From assembly GCF_036370855.1 (NCBI RefSeq), contig NC_088103.1:15253404-15317403 (forward strand): a DNA stretch of 64,000 nucleotides. Reading direction: 5' to 3'. The translations under genes were made by a program, and so were the position numbers. Under the pieces are notes generated by a model that made no database searches, was not told the DNA's origin, and saw only the letters and a list, made by a program, of their open reading frames with translations. The DNA is from Dromaius novaehollandiae. Its lineage: Eukaryota; Chordata; Aves; Casuariiformes; Dromaiidae. Shown here in pieces: positions 14,533 through 27,386 of this stretch (positions are counted from its first letter, which is position 1; each line of letters begins with the position of its first letter).

Positions 14533-15414
14533 AGGATAATTCAGCAGAGTGCTGCTGCAGATCCATGGAAAATTAACCTCCCTTTCGCAGCAAAAATGAG
14601 TCCCCTGGCCACGAGCCGCAGAGGCCGCTGCCCAGAGCGGGGGAGCTGGACCACGCAAGGGGCACCTGCCTCCCGGCACCCAGGCTGGGCGGGCACGGGC
14701 AAAGCTGAGACAGCACCACGGACACGTCCTTCACGACACAGCGGTCTGAGAGCTGCTAGTACTTTAAGAGAACTGAAAAGGAAAATAAAGGTTAAGCGGA
14801 TAATGAACGAGGAGGCAGAGATCAAAGGTCATTCGGATTTTGGGAAGGGCCACGGGGTTTGGCCCTGCCTTGATGAAGCAAGACAAGTGCTCGCAGAGGG
14901 CTCCCACGCGTCTCGGCGCTCAGCACTTTGAAGCAGCAGTAACTTCACATTTCTGCTCGACCTCGAGGTCGTAATCGCCAAAGCAGCGCCCAGGTGTTTC
15001 TGTTGTAATCTTCAGCTCAGTGGCTGCCAGTTAAGTTAGCATCAAGGCCAATTTACCACTGAAGTCTTATAATAGATAGAAAAAATGGCTAACTGTAAGC
15101 CTGCATTAGTACATAAGGACTAAAGGTTAAAAATTGCAACTTCTGCTCTTTGAGCTCGTAAGTTACCTGCTGCACTGAAAATACGAACAAATTCACTTTT
15201 AGCATGAAACAGCATCGGGAGAGCCAGCGAATGTCTTTGCCAACTGTCTTCATTAATAGACAGCACTGTTGTTTTGTTTTATTTTAAACAGTTGCATGAA
15301 ATATTCAGTGCATAACATAAAGATGCTTGAACATCTTGCACCAAATTCACTGCTAATTCTGCGGAGCTGCGTTTCCTAGGAAATGCTTCACAACAGTGGA
15401 AATCGAAGTTGCTG

Positions 15415-15905
15415 TAGCTGCGTCGATAGGTAACGCAAGAGAAGAATCGGGCCAAGACTACGGGCTAGTTTGGTGGGAGCGGAGCGCGCTGGAGGCGCCG
15501 CTTCTCCCTCCTCACGCGGAGGCAAGCCAGCTGTGACCGCACCGAAACCAGGGAAGGTGCTCGGGGGGCTGAGGGGAGAGGCAACGAGCTGCCAGTTGTC
15601 TACTCGCATGCAGTCGTAGTTGCAAGCTATAATCCACCCCAAACAGCCGTGTTTAAAGCATGCAGTTACACGGAACAAAGCTGATGACTTTTAATGGACA
15701 CGCCTCGTTAGAGAACAGCAGCCGGTTACAACCCATTATTTCTTCGCAGCGGAGAGGTCGGCGCATCGCGTGCCAGCTGACACCCCCTCCCACCTCCGCG
15801 GAGGAGCGCGGCTGTAACCCCAGCTCCAGCCCCGACGTGCGCGGCGCAGGCGCACGGGGGCAGAGACAGGTTTGGGGGGTGCTAGGGAGGCCGTAGAAAC
15901 CCCGC
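15415..15905. other. CpG-dense cluster, candidate orphan CpG island
   Basis: By hand count there are about 16 CpG dinucleotides in 15,420-15,570 and about 18 in 15,720-15,870, far above the neighbouring DNA. The cluster includes a perfect 12-base palindrome, CCTCCGCGGAGG, near 15,795. No coding gene starts here. It could be an orphan island or enhancer, the promoter of a non-coding RNA, or simply GC-rich intergenic DNA. Confidence 0.4.
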
Positions 15906-16946
15906 TCGCCAATTTGGGGCACCAGCATCCAGGATAGGCAAATACAAATTACAGCAGCCCTGGAGCTGCACCAGCTTACCCCGAGGAAGAGGTCGGTGTT
16001 CCAGGACACAGCTGCATCTCTGGCTTAGACTGTCATTGCGCATTAAGCCCAAGCACAGCCCAAGATCCGACAAACAGCATCTGGAAGAGGCTCAGCCTGG
16101 GGCACCTCCTCCCCCCCACCTCCTCTAGGGCACCAGAAGGAACACCGGCACGAGCATGTGCTTGCGGGCAGACTGCAGAAGAAGGAAGCTTCAGACTGGG
16201 AAAAACCACCGTTCAGTTTTTTCTTTGCCTTTTACTCAGCGATTGAGCACTATGAGCTGTGCAGGCAATTACTACTTTTACTTCTTGGTTTCAGCTGCCT
16301 CTGTGCCTAACAGCAGCAACACGCAGTGACGGCCTGCGCACTAATCCTTTGAACAGGCAAAAAAATGTAAATGCAACAGGTTTGTTGCACCCAGCTTGGT
16401 TTCACATCCCAGATGACACATGCGAGGGAAAGCAGTAATACTTGTAACGTGCACAGAGCCAGTCGTCGCAACAGGGCATTTCAGAGATGCCAAGGAAAGG
16501 CCTGCTTGCTCTTACCTTTCCTCTCCCACTTAATTCCCATCACAGACAGAGGTCTGCATCTCAGAAACCTAGAGGCGATGCCTCTCATCGGTTAACTACT
16601 ATTCCCTTTAACCAGCCCACTTACCAACAATAAAAATTCAAAACGGTCTCTCTTGGAGCGAGCAATAGATTTCCCTTTGGATTCATGGAAAAATTTATTT
16701 CTGCAAAATAGAAGTGGTTGCTTTTATTTCAAGCTTTTTGGACAAAGGGCTTAGAACTAGAGGAAATTTTACAGTACATATCTTAAAAAATAGCATTACT
16801 TTCTAAAAAAAAGATTTTTAAATGCTTAAAATCTTTGACATTTTCAAAGAAAACTTAAATGTCAGAAAAGTGTATTTTCCAGACATCATGGTACAATCAC
16901 AGCTTCGTTTTGTCACAAAAAGCTTAGATTAGCAGTAGATTTCCCT

Positions 16947-16958
16947 CCCCCCCCCCCC
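16947..16958 (+). repeat. Poly(C) run, 12 bases
   Basis: Uninterrupted C12 in otherwise mixed sequence. Confidence 0.85.
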
Positions 16959-19900
16959 AACCAGTGCTACCTACCCCTCACTTCACACGCATCCTGCAGT
17001 CTCAAACATAAAGCAGAACGGCTTCTCTTCAGGACGTGTAATTAAGTAAAATGGGAATATAACTAAGTAAATGAGCCCTTTAAGAGTCATTTATGAAACA
17101 GCACGCTGGTGCTGGGAGCGCGATTCCCAGCTGAAGAACGAGGAGCGACTTCCAGGAAAACAGGAGAGATTTTGGGTAGTTGGTTTATTTTCTTGCAGTG
17201 GAAAGAAGCAATTGATAAGGGCAGAGAATTAGCAAGTCTTTCTACATGAAAGGAAACCACCCTGCATTTTGCCTCTACATTTCCAAAAAAAGATGCTGGG
17301 GGCCTTGCTCACCAAACACATCCATTTTCTGCATTACCCTGGGATAGTTTTTGGTCCTAGACTGCTGGTGCCACGTTACGATAAGAATACCAGCGTCTGG
17401 GAACACAAGCACAGCCCTGGGTATCGATTGCTTCCTTCCCTAGGCAACAAGTCCTTTGCAAAGAGACATTGCCATCCAGAAATACCAAAAATTGACCTTG
17501 AGGCTTTCCCTGCTCTGCAATAGCCCAGGATTTAGACTGACCCTGCTAAGCTCCTGACAAAAATTATGGTTTCCTAGAAAACATCATGCAGTATCGGAGG
17601 TTTCACCATCTCCAAGGAGGGCCGAAGCCCACCCTCCCTCAGCCACCTCTCTTTGCACCTGCAGAGCATCGCTCCCGCTCACACGTTACTGCTGGCTTTC
17701 ACCCATCTGCTAAACTCAAGCCCAGCAGAAACGTCCTCTCGGGAACAGACCCTTCTCTGACAGCACGCAGAGCCGCAGGCGACTTCGAGCAAACGCCCAC
17801 CATCTGCTCAAAGTAGCTGACTGACAGCTATTTATCCTGGGTAAGCCTGTAAACAGGTACATCAGCTGTAATCACCCACAAAAACCAGAACACAAACGCC
17901 AGGTAACACTACCACAGAGAGAAGAAACAGCGTGGCTTTTCTCAGGGCAAGCAAAAGCCACCTAGGCAGGTGCAACTTCATTCTTTCACCTTCTGAGGCA
18001 AGAGAGCTGAAAGCCCCACCTGTGCCACCCTCAGGGGCATTTTCGCTTCTTCCGAAGAGAAGCTGGCTTTTTAAGTGTTTGAAAACCATGAGACCCTCAT
18101 GGTACTGCGTTGGGTATCCACATGCTACTGAGGACTGTGTTTTCTTAAAGTTTCCAGTTTGTGAAAGTATCCCAACTGCAACTCTAAATCCCATAAAAAC
18201 CTGATTTCACAGCCAACACAGAAGTCTGTTCACCAAGATCACCACAGACAAAAACCCATCAACAGTCCCTTTTAAGGTGACTTAGCAGCAACTACAAGGG
18301 TCACCTGTGCCACCACTCTTCTTCCCTCACAACGCCATTCTAGCTGATGGTTTAAACTTCTCCTCTTACTGTTTTAGTATATTTTTTTCAACTCTGGTTT
18401 GCTTTGCAGAAGTCTCCATTACCCCTGCATAAGCATAAGTTATATGCAAGAGGGACCGATTATAAAGAAGTAATTGTTAAACCACTCAAAGTGGAAAAGT
18501 AAACTTCACCAAATTCTTGGGGGTGTAAATCAACAGAGCCGACTTCTTTAATTATGGAAGGATTCTGATCAAATACTTTGCCAATTATATGTAGTGAATT
18601 ATTTACAATGTCTAGTTCATCCGTTTACACACAATTAGCTTCAGTTCTTATTCTACAAAAGCGCAATATTTTCCCTCCTGTTGTCTGCACAAGCTCCCTA
18701 CACCCTTCACCTCCCCGGCACGATGAACTCCCTTTCAACAGGCCGTCTCTGCAGAAGACTGACATTTGGATGCACTGCAACTAATTTAATGCCACCAAGG
18801 TCATTATCAGAGACTTCATGAAAGCATTTCATTTCAACTATCCTATTTACAGCCTGTGTATCTTCAGATTTCCCATTCCACAAACATACGCTTGTTGGGC
18901 AAGGCCAGGGGGCACAGAGTTTTGCACCCTAGACCTTATGCACAGATCAGCTGAGGTCCATGAAAAACCTACCTAATATAACAAGAAGGGGCCTGTGCGC
19001 GGTGAGCAGAGCTGTTGAGCAGGAGGCGGCTGGCATGTCGCAGGCAGCTAAATCCATTGCACCGTGCTAGGAATCGTTCAGGAACCGATTAAACTGAACA
19101 AAAGCAAAGCAGGCATGTCATGGCAGTGACAAAAGCCAACCCAGCAGTGCCAAGCGTAGCACCTGTGTTTCTGTAACCTCTTGCTCAGTGGAAATAAACT
19201 CTGATAAATCGCATGGATTTTCCATGCAACTGCTTCCATTAATGCTGGGGGTGCCTCAGCCCTGCAGGCTGACCCGCTGCTCCCATGCACGGCCCCATGA
19301 AGGCTTGTGGGGCAACACCATGCGAGCCAAGGGGCAGCCTGGAGCCAGGAGTATTGAGCGTGGGTTAGAGGGGAGAAAAAGTGTTTAACCTCAGTCATCA
19401 GTGGGAAAATATCCATATTCTCATTGTGCAATTGCAATAACGATTACAAGTGTCCACAACTGCAGCAAGCAAGCTTGACCTGCTGTCTTGCGAGGGAGAA
19501 GGTATCTTTCCTTGAGACTGACCAAGTGGCTGGTGCTTGTGGCTGCTCCATGGATTAGAGACGGCTTCAGCTTTCCAAGAGCTGAAGGGGAAGAAAAAGT
19601 TGGCCGTAACTATGAGCGATTTCTAGAGGAATAAAAGCCAAGTCAACCCAACCAGCAGAGAGGGCAATGACTCTTCATCCTGGCCAAGACAGGTAGGTGA
19701 CAGGTTTTACCCAGCTAGTGAAACGGTGTTTTGTTTTTTTCATTCAGAGTAGGAGATGGTCCCCAGCTCCAGCTCCTTCATCGTCTACCTTCACAGCAGG
19801 GTCCACGTTTTAGGCACATCTCAAGCAAGAAGAATTAGGTCACTTGGCCGATATCAAGAAGCAACACCACAGCGAATAGTTTCTGACGCGCTGCAATGAA

Positions 19901-22029
19901 CTGGTCACTAACTGGAATGGAAATGTCTTGTCTGCCCCCCACCAGGGACGCTGCTTGGCCAGCAGCGGCTGCGAGCTTTCAGCTGCGGCTGTGACCGAGA
20001 GGAGCCTTCATTGCGCTAAGGAGATATTTTAAACTGTTGAACAAATAAAACCAGTTTTGTTTACAAATAAAAACCATTCTGTTTATGAACCAGGAACAGA
20101 GTTTTTACATTAAAACCCACAAATCATTTAAGATTTCAGAGGATGAACAACGAAGAGGCTGAAAGGCTCTAGACACGCGTTGGGGCAGCAATATCTGAGG
20201 GCTCGGGGACGCGCGAGGCAGGACGGCGAAGCAGCATTTCAAATCCTCGCAGCCTGAGAGGACAGTGAAAGAAACATCTACCCTCCTCAAGTTCTTGAGC
20301 AGCACCTGACAAATAGGCCTTCGCTGCGAGGGCCGGCAAGGAGCACGCAGCAGCGCGGAGCCCCTCACGTGGCACTGCGGGGCCAGGCAGATTTTGGGGA
20401 TGGAGGTGAACTCACGGCCCTTGCACACGTCCGACGGGACCTCCGTCCAGCAGCAAGATGGCACACTACTGCGCTTCGGCGTTTCAGGTAGCGTACAGAC
20501 AGGAATCAACAGAAAACTCACCAGAGTCATGAAAAATGAACTTTTTCTCCCCAGGTGCACAGACTGGTCTTTAACTCAAACGTTGTGCAACACAGATTTT
20601 CAGATTTTGGTTTAGGGTTCAAGCACTGCGGGGGAGAGCACGCGAGACCTCTGCTGCCTGGAGCGCCAGGCCTTGCTGCGCGCTCAGCCCGTCGCCCCAG
20701 GGCGAGCACCGCCCGAGCTCCCCGAGAGCTCTTCGCAAACAGGCTGACTTGTGCCTGAGCAGCTGCTCGCTCAGAAAAACTATTGGGGTTCACGGGTGGT
20801 TTGGGGACAGTGAAAACACCCGCTCCAAAGGGATTTTGCATCCTAACCCATCTAACCCCGACCAGGCAAGTAATAGTTACTGGAAACCAAACATGGTGGA
20901 AACAGGTTTAGAGTTGCCATGAACTCAAGTGATGTGCTGAACATTTTTTCACCGGGGGGAGCGTGGTGAAAAGTTTACTCCCCCTAAAACAGAGAAAAGC
21001 ACTGAGTGACGGGGTATGTCAACTTCCTTCCAGACAAGGATGCAGACAGAAGGGATTTGAGGAAGAAGCCACTTCTCGCCCCAAAAGACGGGGCACCGTG
21101 GGGCCAGCTGCTGCCTCTGCCAGGGCTGGACCAGGACAGCAGCCCCAATTTCGGGTGCTCGTTGCCTCCTGGGCCTGGGCGCACCTCACCATCCCCGCAC
21201 GGGTGGCAATGGTCAGGTCTGGTTGCTTCTACCCCCTCCTGTATAGCTAGTGCAATGCAAAGCGCAAGAGCAAGTGTTATGGGGGGAACCAGTGGGGCTT
21301 TCTTATCGATTTATAGAAACAAACAAAAAGAAACCCCATGCTTCTCAAATCAAGTCTTTGGAAAGAGTCAAAGAGGACAATCTGGTGGACAGAGCAAAGG
21401 CACATTTTGAAAAGTCATCTGTAGTCGTCCCTCAAAAGCACTTCCTAAAGCAAATCGGTGGTTAGGAGGGAACAGGAAGGCTCTCTTCTCAGGTTAACCA
21501 CTGATATCGCGTTCAGCGGCTTGCCTCTATACAACCAATTAAAAGAAGAAATAAAAAGTTGGAAGAGACAGTCAGGTTCCAAAGGAAGTGAACTCCATAA
21601 AAAGTCACAGCTTTCTAAAAAAAAGAAGAAGATCCCCCCAAAAAACCCAAATCAACTTATTTCAGCTTCCTCCTTCCATTCTGAAGGTTTAGAGATTTAA
21701 AGGAAAATAATGGCTTCTATTACAATTCTCCCCTCCCAAAGAAAAAAAAAAAAACGCATCTCTTACGTAAGTAGACAATGAATCTATTTGGCAATACACT
21801 AAATGTTTTTGATCATTCATCATGAAAAGAAGCAAGGGCTGTACTACTCTATAGGACTAAACATTAATTTCCATACAGATGCCAAAATGCTTTCAAACAC
21901 ATCTGTATTTTAATAATGGATCAGGGATGCATCAATTACTACGTACCAATAACCCAATTAAAAAAAATACTCTGAATAAGCAATCTGGCCAAACTCCAAA
22001 TACGCGGACTCTTTAAACAAGCTAATAGA

Positions 22030-22240
22030 CACATTAGGTGCCAGGCTGCATATTTTGTTTTCTAATTAAGGTAATATTTGGCTGACACAGAACCAATTTA
22101 CATGTAAAAGCCAAACAATTAGAAAGGTCACACAACTAAAACTTAGGCATTTTACACATGCAAATTGGGCTACCCAGGATAAAACGAATTAACATATGCA
22201 AACAAAACCGAGTTACACTGCACGGGTGCTTGCTGACACT
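22030..22240. promoter_or_regulatory. AT-rich segment with two octamer-type POU sites, candidate enhancer
   Basis: The segment contains an exact ATGCAAAT octamer at 22158-22165, a second ATGCAAAC at 22196-22203 followed by a forkhead-like AAACAAAA, and a homeodomain-type CTAATTA core upstream. Clusters like this are common in developmental enhancers. Conservation cannot be checked here, so the call is tentative. Confidence 0.2.
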
Positions 22241-23330
22241 GAGACCTGTACCTAATTGGTGGTTTTATTCACATTATATAATTGCAACTGCAATAAATTC
22301 CAAGGCTGACTCGGATGCATTCATCCGCCGTAAGAGCCGGAGCGCTGCAGCCAGCGCGGTTTTGGGGTACCTGGCCACGACGGGGACTCCCTTTCGGGGT
22401 GCGTGGGGAGAAGGGAGGTGTTTCCGTGCAGGCCAGTCCCAACGGGAAAAGCAAGGAGCCACCAGCCAACGCTGACCAGGTCCTGTGGGGACATCGGGAA
22501 GGGTGAAAGGAGGCACCTGGCCCAACTCCCACCCCCCGGCGTGGGATCCTGCCAGCCCCGCTCGCACAGGGAACGTCTGGAAACACAGCTTTGTGCTAGA
22601 TATCGAAGCCTTGCACAACAGTTGAGCCTGCTCCATTTTGTTCGGGAAGTTTTTTCCACTTTATCATCTTATTTAAAAAAAAAATTCTGCTCATCTACGG
22701 CCCATATGCACTACTGCAACCTTAGAGGTAAAGGTACAAGGGAAAGCCAGTGAAACATGGCATGTTTTATTTTTTCTTGGAGAAAAAGACATTTTTGTGA
22801 CACACATTACCATAAAAGTCTAACTGCAGAGAGCAGCAAAATATTCCGACTTCCACGCTTTCAGACAGGAGGAGGGACCACGTTTGGTGCGCAGTTCCTC
22901 AAAAATGTTTTCAATTTCTCAGCCAGATTCATCCACTTAAACATGATAATTCTTTGTGCTTTTAAAGTTATTGCACTTTGAATATTTGATATCTGTGTAT
23001 TTGCTATTAGAGCTAAAATAAATATTCCTTCCTTCTTCCATTGCAAAAAGTAACATTGCCTGTGTTTACATGCTAAGAAATATAATTCCATTTTTAGACT
23101 TAAGTTTAATAGCATAGCAGCTGCTGTATGAATTATTGAACTAAATTAACAAAGGAAGCCAGAAAATACAAACATCATTAGCATTAATAGAATATAAGCA
23201 ATATTTGCTTGCATTTTATTTAATGGTCTCTGCATTAATAGTCCTTGAAGTGTACTTTCTCTCTCCACAACATTAGGAGCGAGGGAACTAACATCTTGTT
23301 TACAGTGGGCAGAGTCTTATCTTTGGCTTT

Positions 23331-23332
<2 letters not shown>

Positions 23333-23372
<40 letters not shown>
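23333..23372 (-). repeat. Poly(T) run, 40 bases (poly(A) on the minus strand)
   Basis: This is the longest homopolymer in the window. It would be the tail of a minus-strand retroposed copy, but I recognise no gene-derived sequence or target-site duplication next to it. Confidence 0.9.
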
Positions 23373-23373
<1 letters not shown>

Positions 23374-26300
23374 AACAGCTAGATTTTTCCATGGCACTTG
23401 GAGAATATATGGTCTGCAAAGGAGAACACAGACCCTCTCATAGAAGGCCACAATAAGCAAAAACAAAGCATTTGAAAGTATGGGAAACACGTCAAGTTAG
23501 ATTTTCTGTACACGTGTCAGGACCTTGGTTACTACGTATTAGGGGAGCAAAAGCCTAAGTTAAGGCACCTCAAATCCATCAATAGCATATGGTGGATGGT
23601 TTAATGCTTCACAGAGAGGCTCCCTCCGAGGGGAGACTTTGGCGCAAGCCAACAACTTCATCCTTCCAAGGGCTTCTATGAGCAGAAAATATTTTCTCCT
23701 CATATAAAACAGTGAGAGCTCGAGATGGAGAGGAGAAAGGGGGAAGCCAGAACCCAAATACAGCTAGCCAAAACCATAGCTGGCAAATAAGAACAGAAAG
23801 GCCCTTGGCCAAAAATCACCAGTGCTCAAGTCTTCTAGCTAAAGATCAAGAAGCAGGTAAAGACCAAGAGGCAGCCCCTTAGCAGGGCCTGTACCTGCAG
23901 GCAGCAGCCACACGACCATCCCCGCAGGGTGGCAGAAAAGGATTTTTCAATCATAATATAACAAGCTAAAAATGTGTAAATATACAAGCCTTCCTAGTGA
24001 AAAACCACCACGTGGAAAAAATTCAAGTAAAACCCTCCTACTATTCAGCTTCCTCAAGGATCAATCCGAATCCCACAAATACACATTTATTTCAATATTG
24101 TCTGTATTACCACAGCAGATGGGATCCCAGCAGACGACCAAAAGCAAACCAAAACAAAACACCCCAAAGTCCCCCCAGTACTCGGCTCTGTACAGACACA
24201 GAGCGAAGGGGCAGGGGCATCTTGAATAACTCGCATCTCTTGATCAACGACTGCGATTTAGGCTCTTGGAGGTACTCTGTGCTGCTGGAGGATGAGCGCC
24301 ACGCTGGTTGTCTAAAGTTTTTCAATTATTAAGATGGAAACATATTCCAAATAACCAAAGTTTCAGGACTGATCAAAGTTAAATATCCTACACAAATATT
24401 AGGGTATGGGTTTGAATTAGCATCCAAAATACTGGGACAGCTTTGAAACCTCAATCTGTGTGTCTGAAGCAACACACACAAAATAACAGTGAGCCGACTG
24501 CTGCTTTGATCAGGGACTATCAAAGGGGTTCAGGGGAGTTAAGCTCACAAGCCCCACTGCAATTTAATAGTTTGGGGAATTTAAGTGTCTTAGACTCAAT
24601 CACAGCATCAATTTTGTACTTTTTCTGGCTGTCAGAAGTCTTTAGATGTTTCTTTCTAGTGCTTGAAAAAACAAAGGCGTGTGACATCTAAACATAATCA
24701 ACATGTGCCATTGTTAAATCTCTCAGTAATGACTTAATAAACCCCTCATAACTAGAGCCAGGTGAGTAATTCAACACTAATGATTTCAAATTAATTTCAT
24801 GCTCTTTTAAATCAAAAGAGGTAATTTTAATATATTTGTGTCTTTAAGAAGTGTGAATACTTCTCATTTGCAACTCATTTACTACTCATTTACTTTTGTG
24901 TGTCATACTGGCCAGCTAAGTTAAACTCAAAATCTTACCTGTTTGTCAACTAGATGAATTACAGACCCTCATTTCTAGCATAAATTTTGATGAAAATTCA
25001 ACTCATAAAAAGAACCAAGCAAACAAACAAAAAACCCAAATAACATATTCCTATGCAATTACAGTAAAATAACAGAAAAATTAGAACATTTAAAGCAGGT
25101 TTTTTTCTCACTACATTATCATCTCACCCGTCCATCAATCCCACTAATGCAGAGCCATTGTCTTTTAGAAAATAAACAATTTTTTTGTGCAAAAAAGCTA
25201 GCACTTTCCCTTAGGCTTTACTGAAGTACAAATGCTGTAGAGCAGAAGTTCACCTTCTGGTTTGCCAAAACAGGGCCCAACGCACCTTCTCAACGCTCGC
25301 CTACAAGACTTTAAGTTGAGGTAAAAGCAGCCGAGTCGCAGCCACGCTGGCGAGGGTGCCGCCAGTCCCGGGGCCGCGCCACGCTCATCCCCGCTGGCCC
25401 CGGCAGCACTGCCCCGGCTGGCAGAGACACCGTTGCCGCAAGGCTTCAATTTGCAACCCAGCTGCTTTGCACTCATCACGAGCTCTGACTAAAAGGCTTA
25501 AAGCATCTCTCAGTGCTGCATACCATGGAGCTAAGCCAGCATCACACCTGGGACCCGCAGCGGCCCCTCGTGCGTACGGGTTCCCCGCACCCTGGACCAA
25601 AACCTGGCTGGGCCTCCACACGCAGCCATCCCAGACTTAGGTATGTGCGAGAGCTGTCCCAGGAAAAAGAAAAACCTCCCCAAAACCGCCTCACACCCGT
25701 GCTACTGGCACAGCGGGACACGGCGGCATCGGCACCCCGGGGCACCATCACGCTGCCACACGCCTCCGTTACGCCCTCAGCATCTCTCACCCAACACGTG
25801 CACTCGCTTAGCTTTCGCATCCAGATAATGCTTGCTATGTAACACAGCAAAACCTTTCCAACATTGGCTTAGATTTATTTGAAAAATATACACTTCAGCA
25901 CAAGGGTAGGCTGGAATGTTTTACTTGTGGGAAGCACTTCATTTCTGATAGGAGCAATCCGATATAAATCGTATAAAAAGCACATAAAACAAATCAGCTT
26001 TTCCTTTGGTAATGCTGATATATAGAAAAGTACACAGAACTGGGATCTCTCTTCTTCACAGACTTGTTCTCATGACTGTATGCTCTTTTGTTCTAGCTGC
26101 AATCCACCCCTGAAAGTCTGGGCTCCTTTGTGCTATAATTAACCACTTTGAGAATAATTCTGTTGGAAAACAAATGCATAACACTCAAGAAAGGGATAGA
26201 AGTTTTTCAAAAGTCTGAAATACAGAATATCTCATAAAGTCATTTCTTTTAATGAATAAGTGCCTTTCTGGAAGCAGAATCTGAAAGTAGCCTGATAATT

Positions 26301-27276
26301 AACTAAAGCCATTTTTAAACCTTTAGTTCTCTATCCCTTTATTTATGGGTTTCCTCATGGTGAGGATTGTCACAAAACAGAAGAGCTAATAAAAAGAAAG
26401 TCATTCTTTATCTTGAGAAAGACTTGGGGGCATGTTGCACTATGATGTGGAATTTCCCCACCTTGAAACAATTTAGACAATTTCTACAACATAGTCACTT
26501 TTAGTGTATTATTATTCAGAAATCACCCGCTACCCTGCCAGATATCCAACCAATTTAAACCTTGCCAAGATGCGCAAACATTTTTTCACTCGAGTCCCTT
26601 CCTTACCCTGTTACTTTCCACCTTCATGTGTATCTGTGCTTGAGGAAACTTTAACTTTTCCCTACTACAATATACGAAGGCCAAAACAGTGAAAAAGCTC
26701 AATACGCACAAAACTACAGAGCTTTATAACTGCAGCAAAAAAAACCCTGATCAGCTACTGAAACAAGATAAGTCTTCCAAATAGATATACAAAAAGAGAA
26801 AAAAAGGCAATGCAACTTCCTTCTTAGGGTGCTCAGTTCCAATATTACATGAAACTACCAACAGGATTAATTGATTTCTGTATAAACAAGCCATTTGATA
26901 GCCACTTAAATAGAGAAGCAAAAAAAAAAAAAAAATCATTTCAACAATATTCTGTTACCACACAGAAAAAAAGTACAGAGTTAAAAAACCTTCTAATAAA
27001 CCAAAGTTAAGTTTAGAAAGAAAGAAAACCAAGCTCAGTAACAGACCAAAGTCTCATCTGTTAACTTGCTGCTGTTATCAGTTACCTTGCAGGCCTGGAG
27101 AGGCCACGTTTTTGTCCTGTTCCCCCTCTGATCACAAGCAGAGCAAAGCAGCACCCTTACCCAGGCACCTCGCAGCACCCGCAGACAAGCCCCAGCTCAG
27201 GTGGTTAAACCAGAAACCTACTGCCAGGGCCAAACTCCTACCAGACTGAGTGCAGTCAGAGGTTTCTGGGTGGCTC

Positions 27277-27386
27277 ATTGAGGCTGATTGATCCCAGCTG
27301 CAGGTCTAAACAGCCAACAAGCAGCAAAGCAGCTGTTTTAGGTGCAAGTCACTTAATTGAGGCTGATTTTCCCCAGCTGAGGCAGG
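27277..27386 (+). repeat. Imperfect direct repeat, two copies of about 30 bases
   Basis: ATTGAGGCTGATT followed by CCAGCTG and AGG occurs at 27277-27304 and again at 27356-27386, 79 bases apart. A related CCCAGCTCAGG lies at about 27190. It may be part of an old dispersed repeat, but I cannot name a family. Confidence 0.5.

Larger units (their letters stand above)
9588..23332. other. Intergenic DNA with CpG-dense patches, no gene recognised
   Basis: This is unique sequence with several CpG-rich patches (about 12,340-12,660, 14,600-14,730, 15,415-15,905, 20,170-20,460, 20,640-20,740 and 22,320-22,570). Open frames of 100-170 codons occur on both strands over the patches. They lack domains, family signatures and consistent splice borders, so I treat them as by-products of GC content. 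Non-coding transcripts cannot be excluded from sequence alone. Confidence 0.6.

Noticed and set aside
14425..14931. 168-codon plus-strand open frame.
   Set aside because: It crosses a C11/A-rich low-complexity run and has no family signature.
20105..20560. Cys-rich 151-codon minus-strand frame.
   Set aside because: The Cys spacing fits no domain that I know, and the frame crosses AT-rich and CpG-rich parts with no splice logic or initiation context.
22274..22380. Minus-strand frame ending in a stop closely followed by AATAAA, as a possible terminal exon.
   Set aside because: The stop-to-hexamer gap is implausibly short, and no acceptor or family match was found.
25441..25560. Helical-looking minus-strand segment (WYAALRDALSLLVRARDECK) as a possible exon.
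   Set aside because: There is no pyrimidine-rich acceptor and only a poor donor (CG/GTGTCT); without homology this is not supportable.
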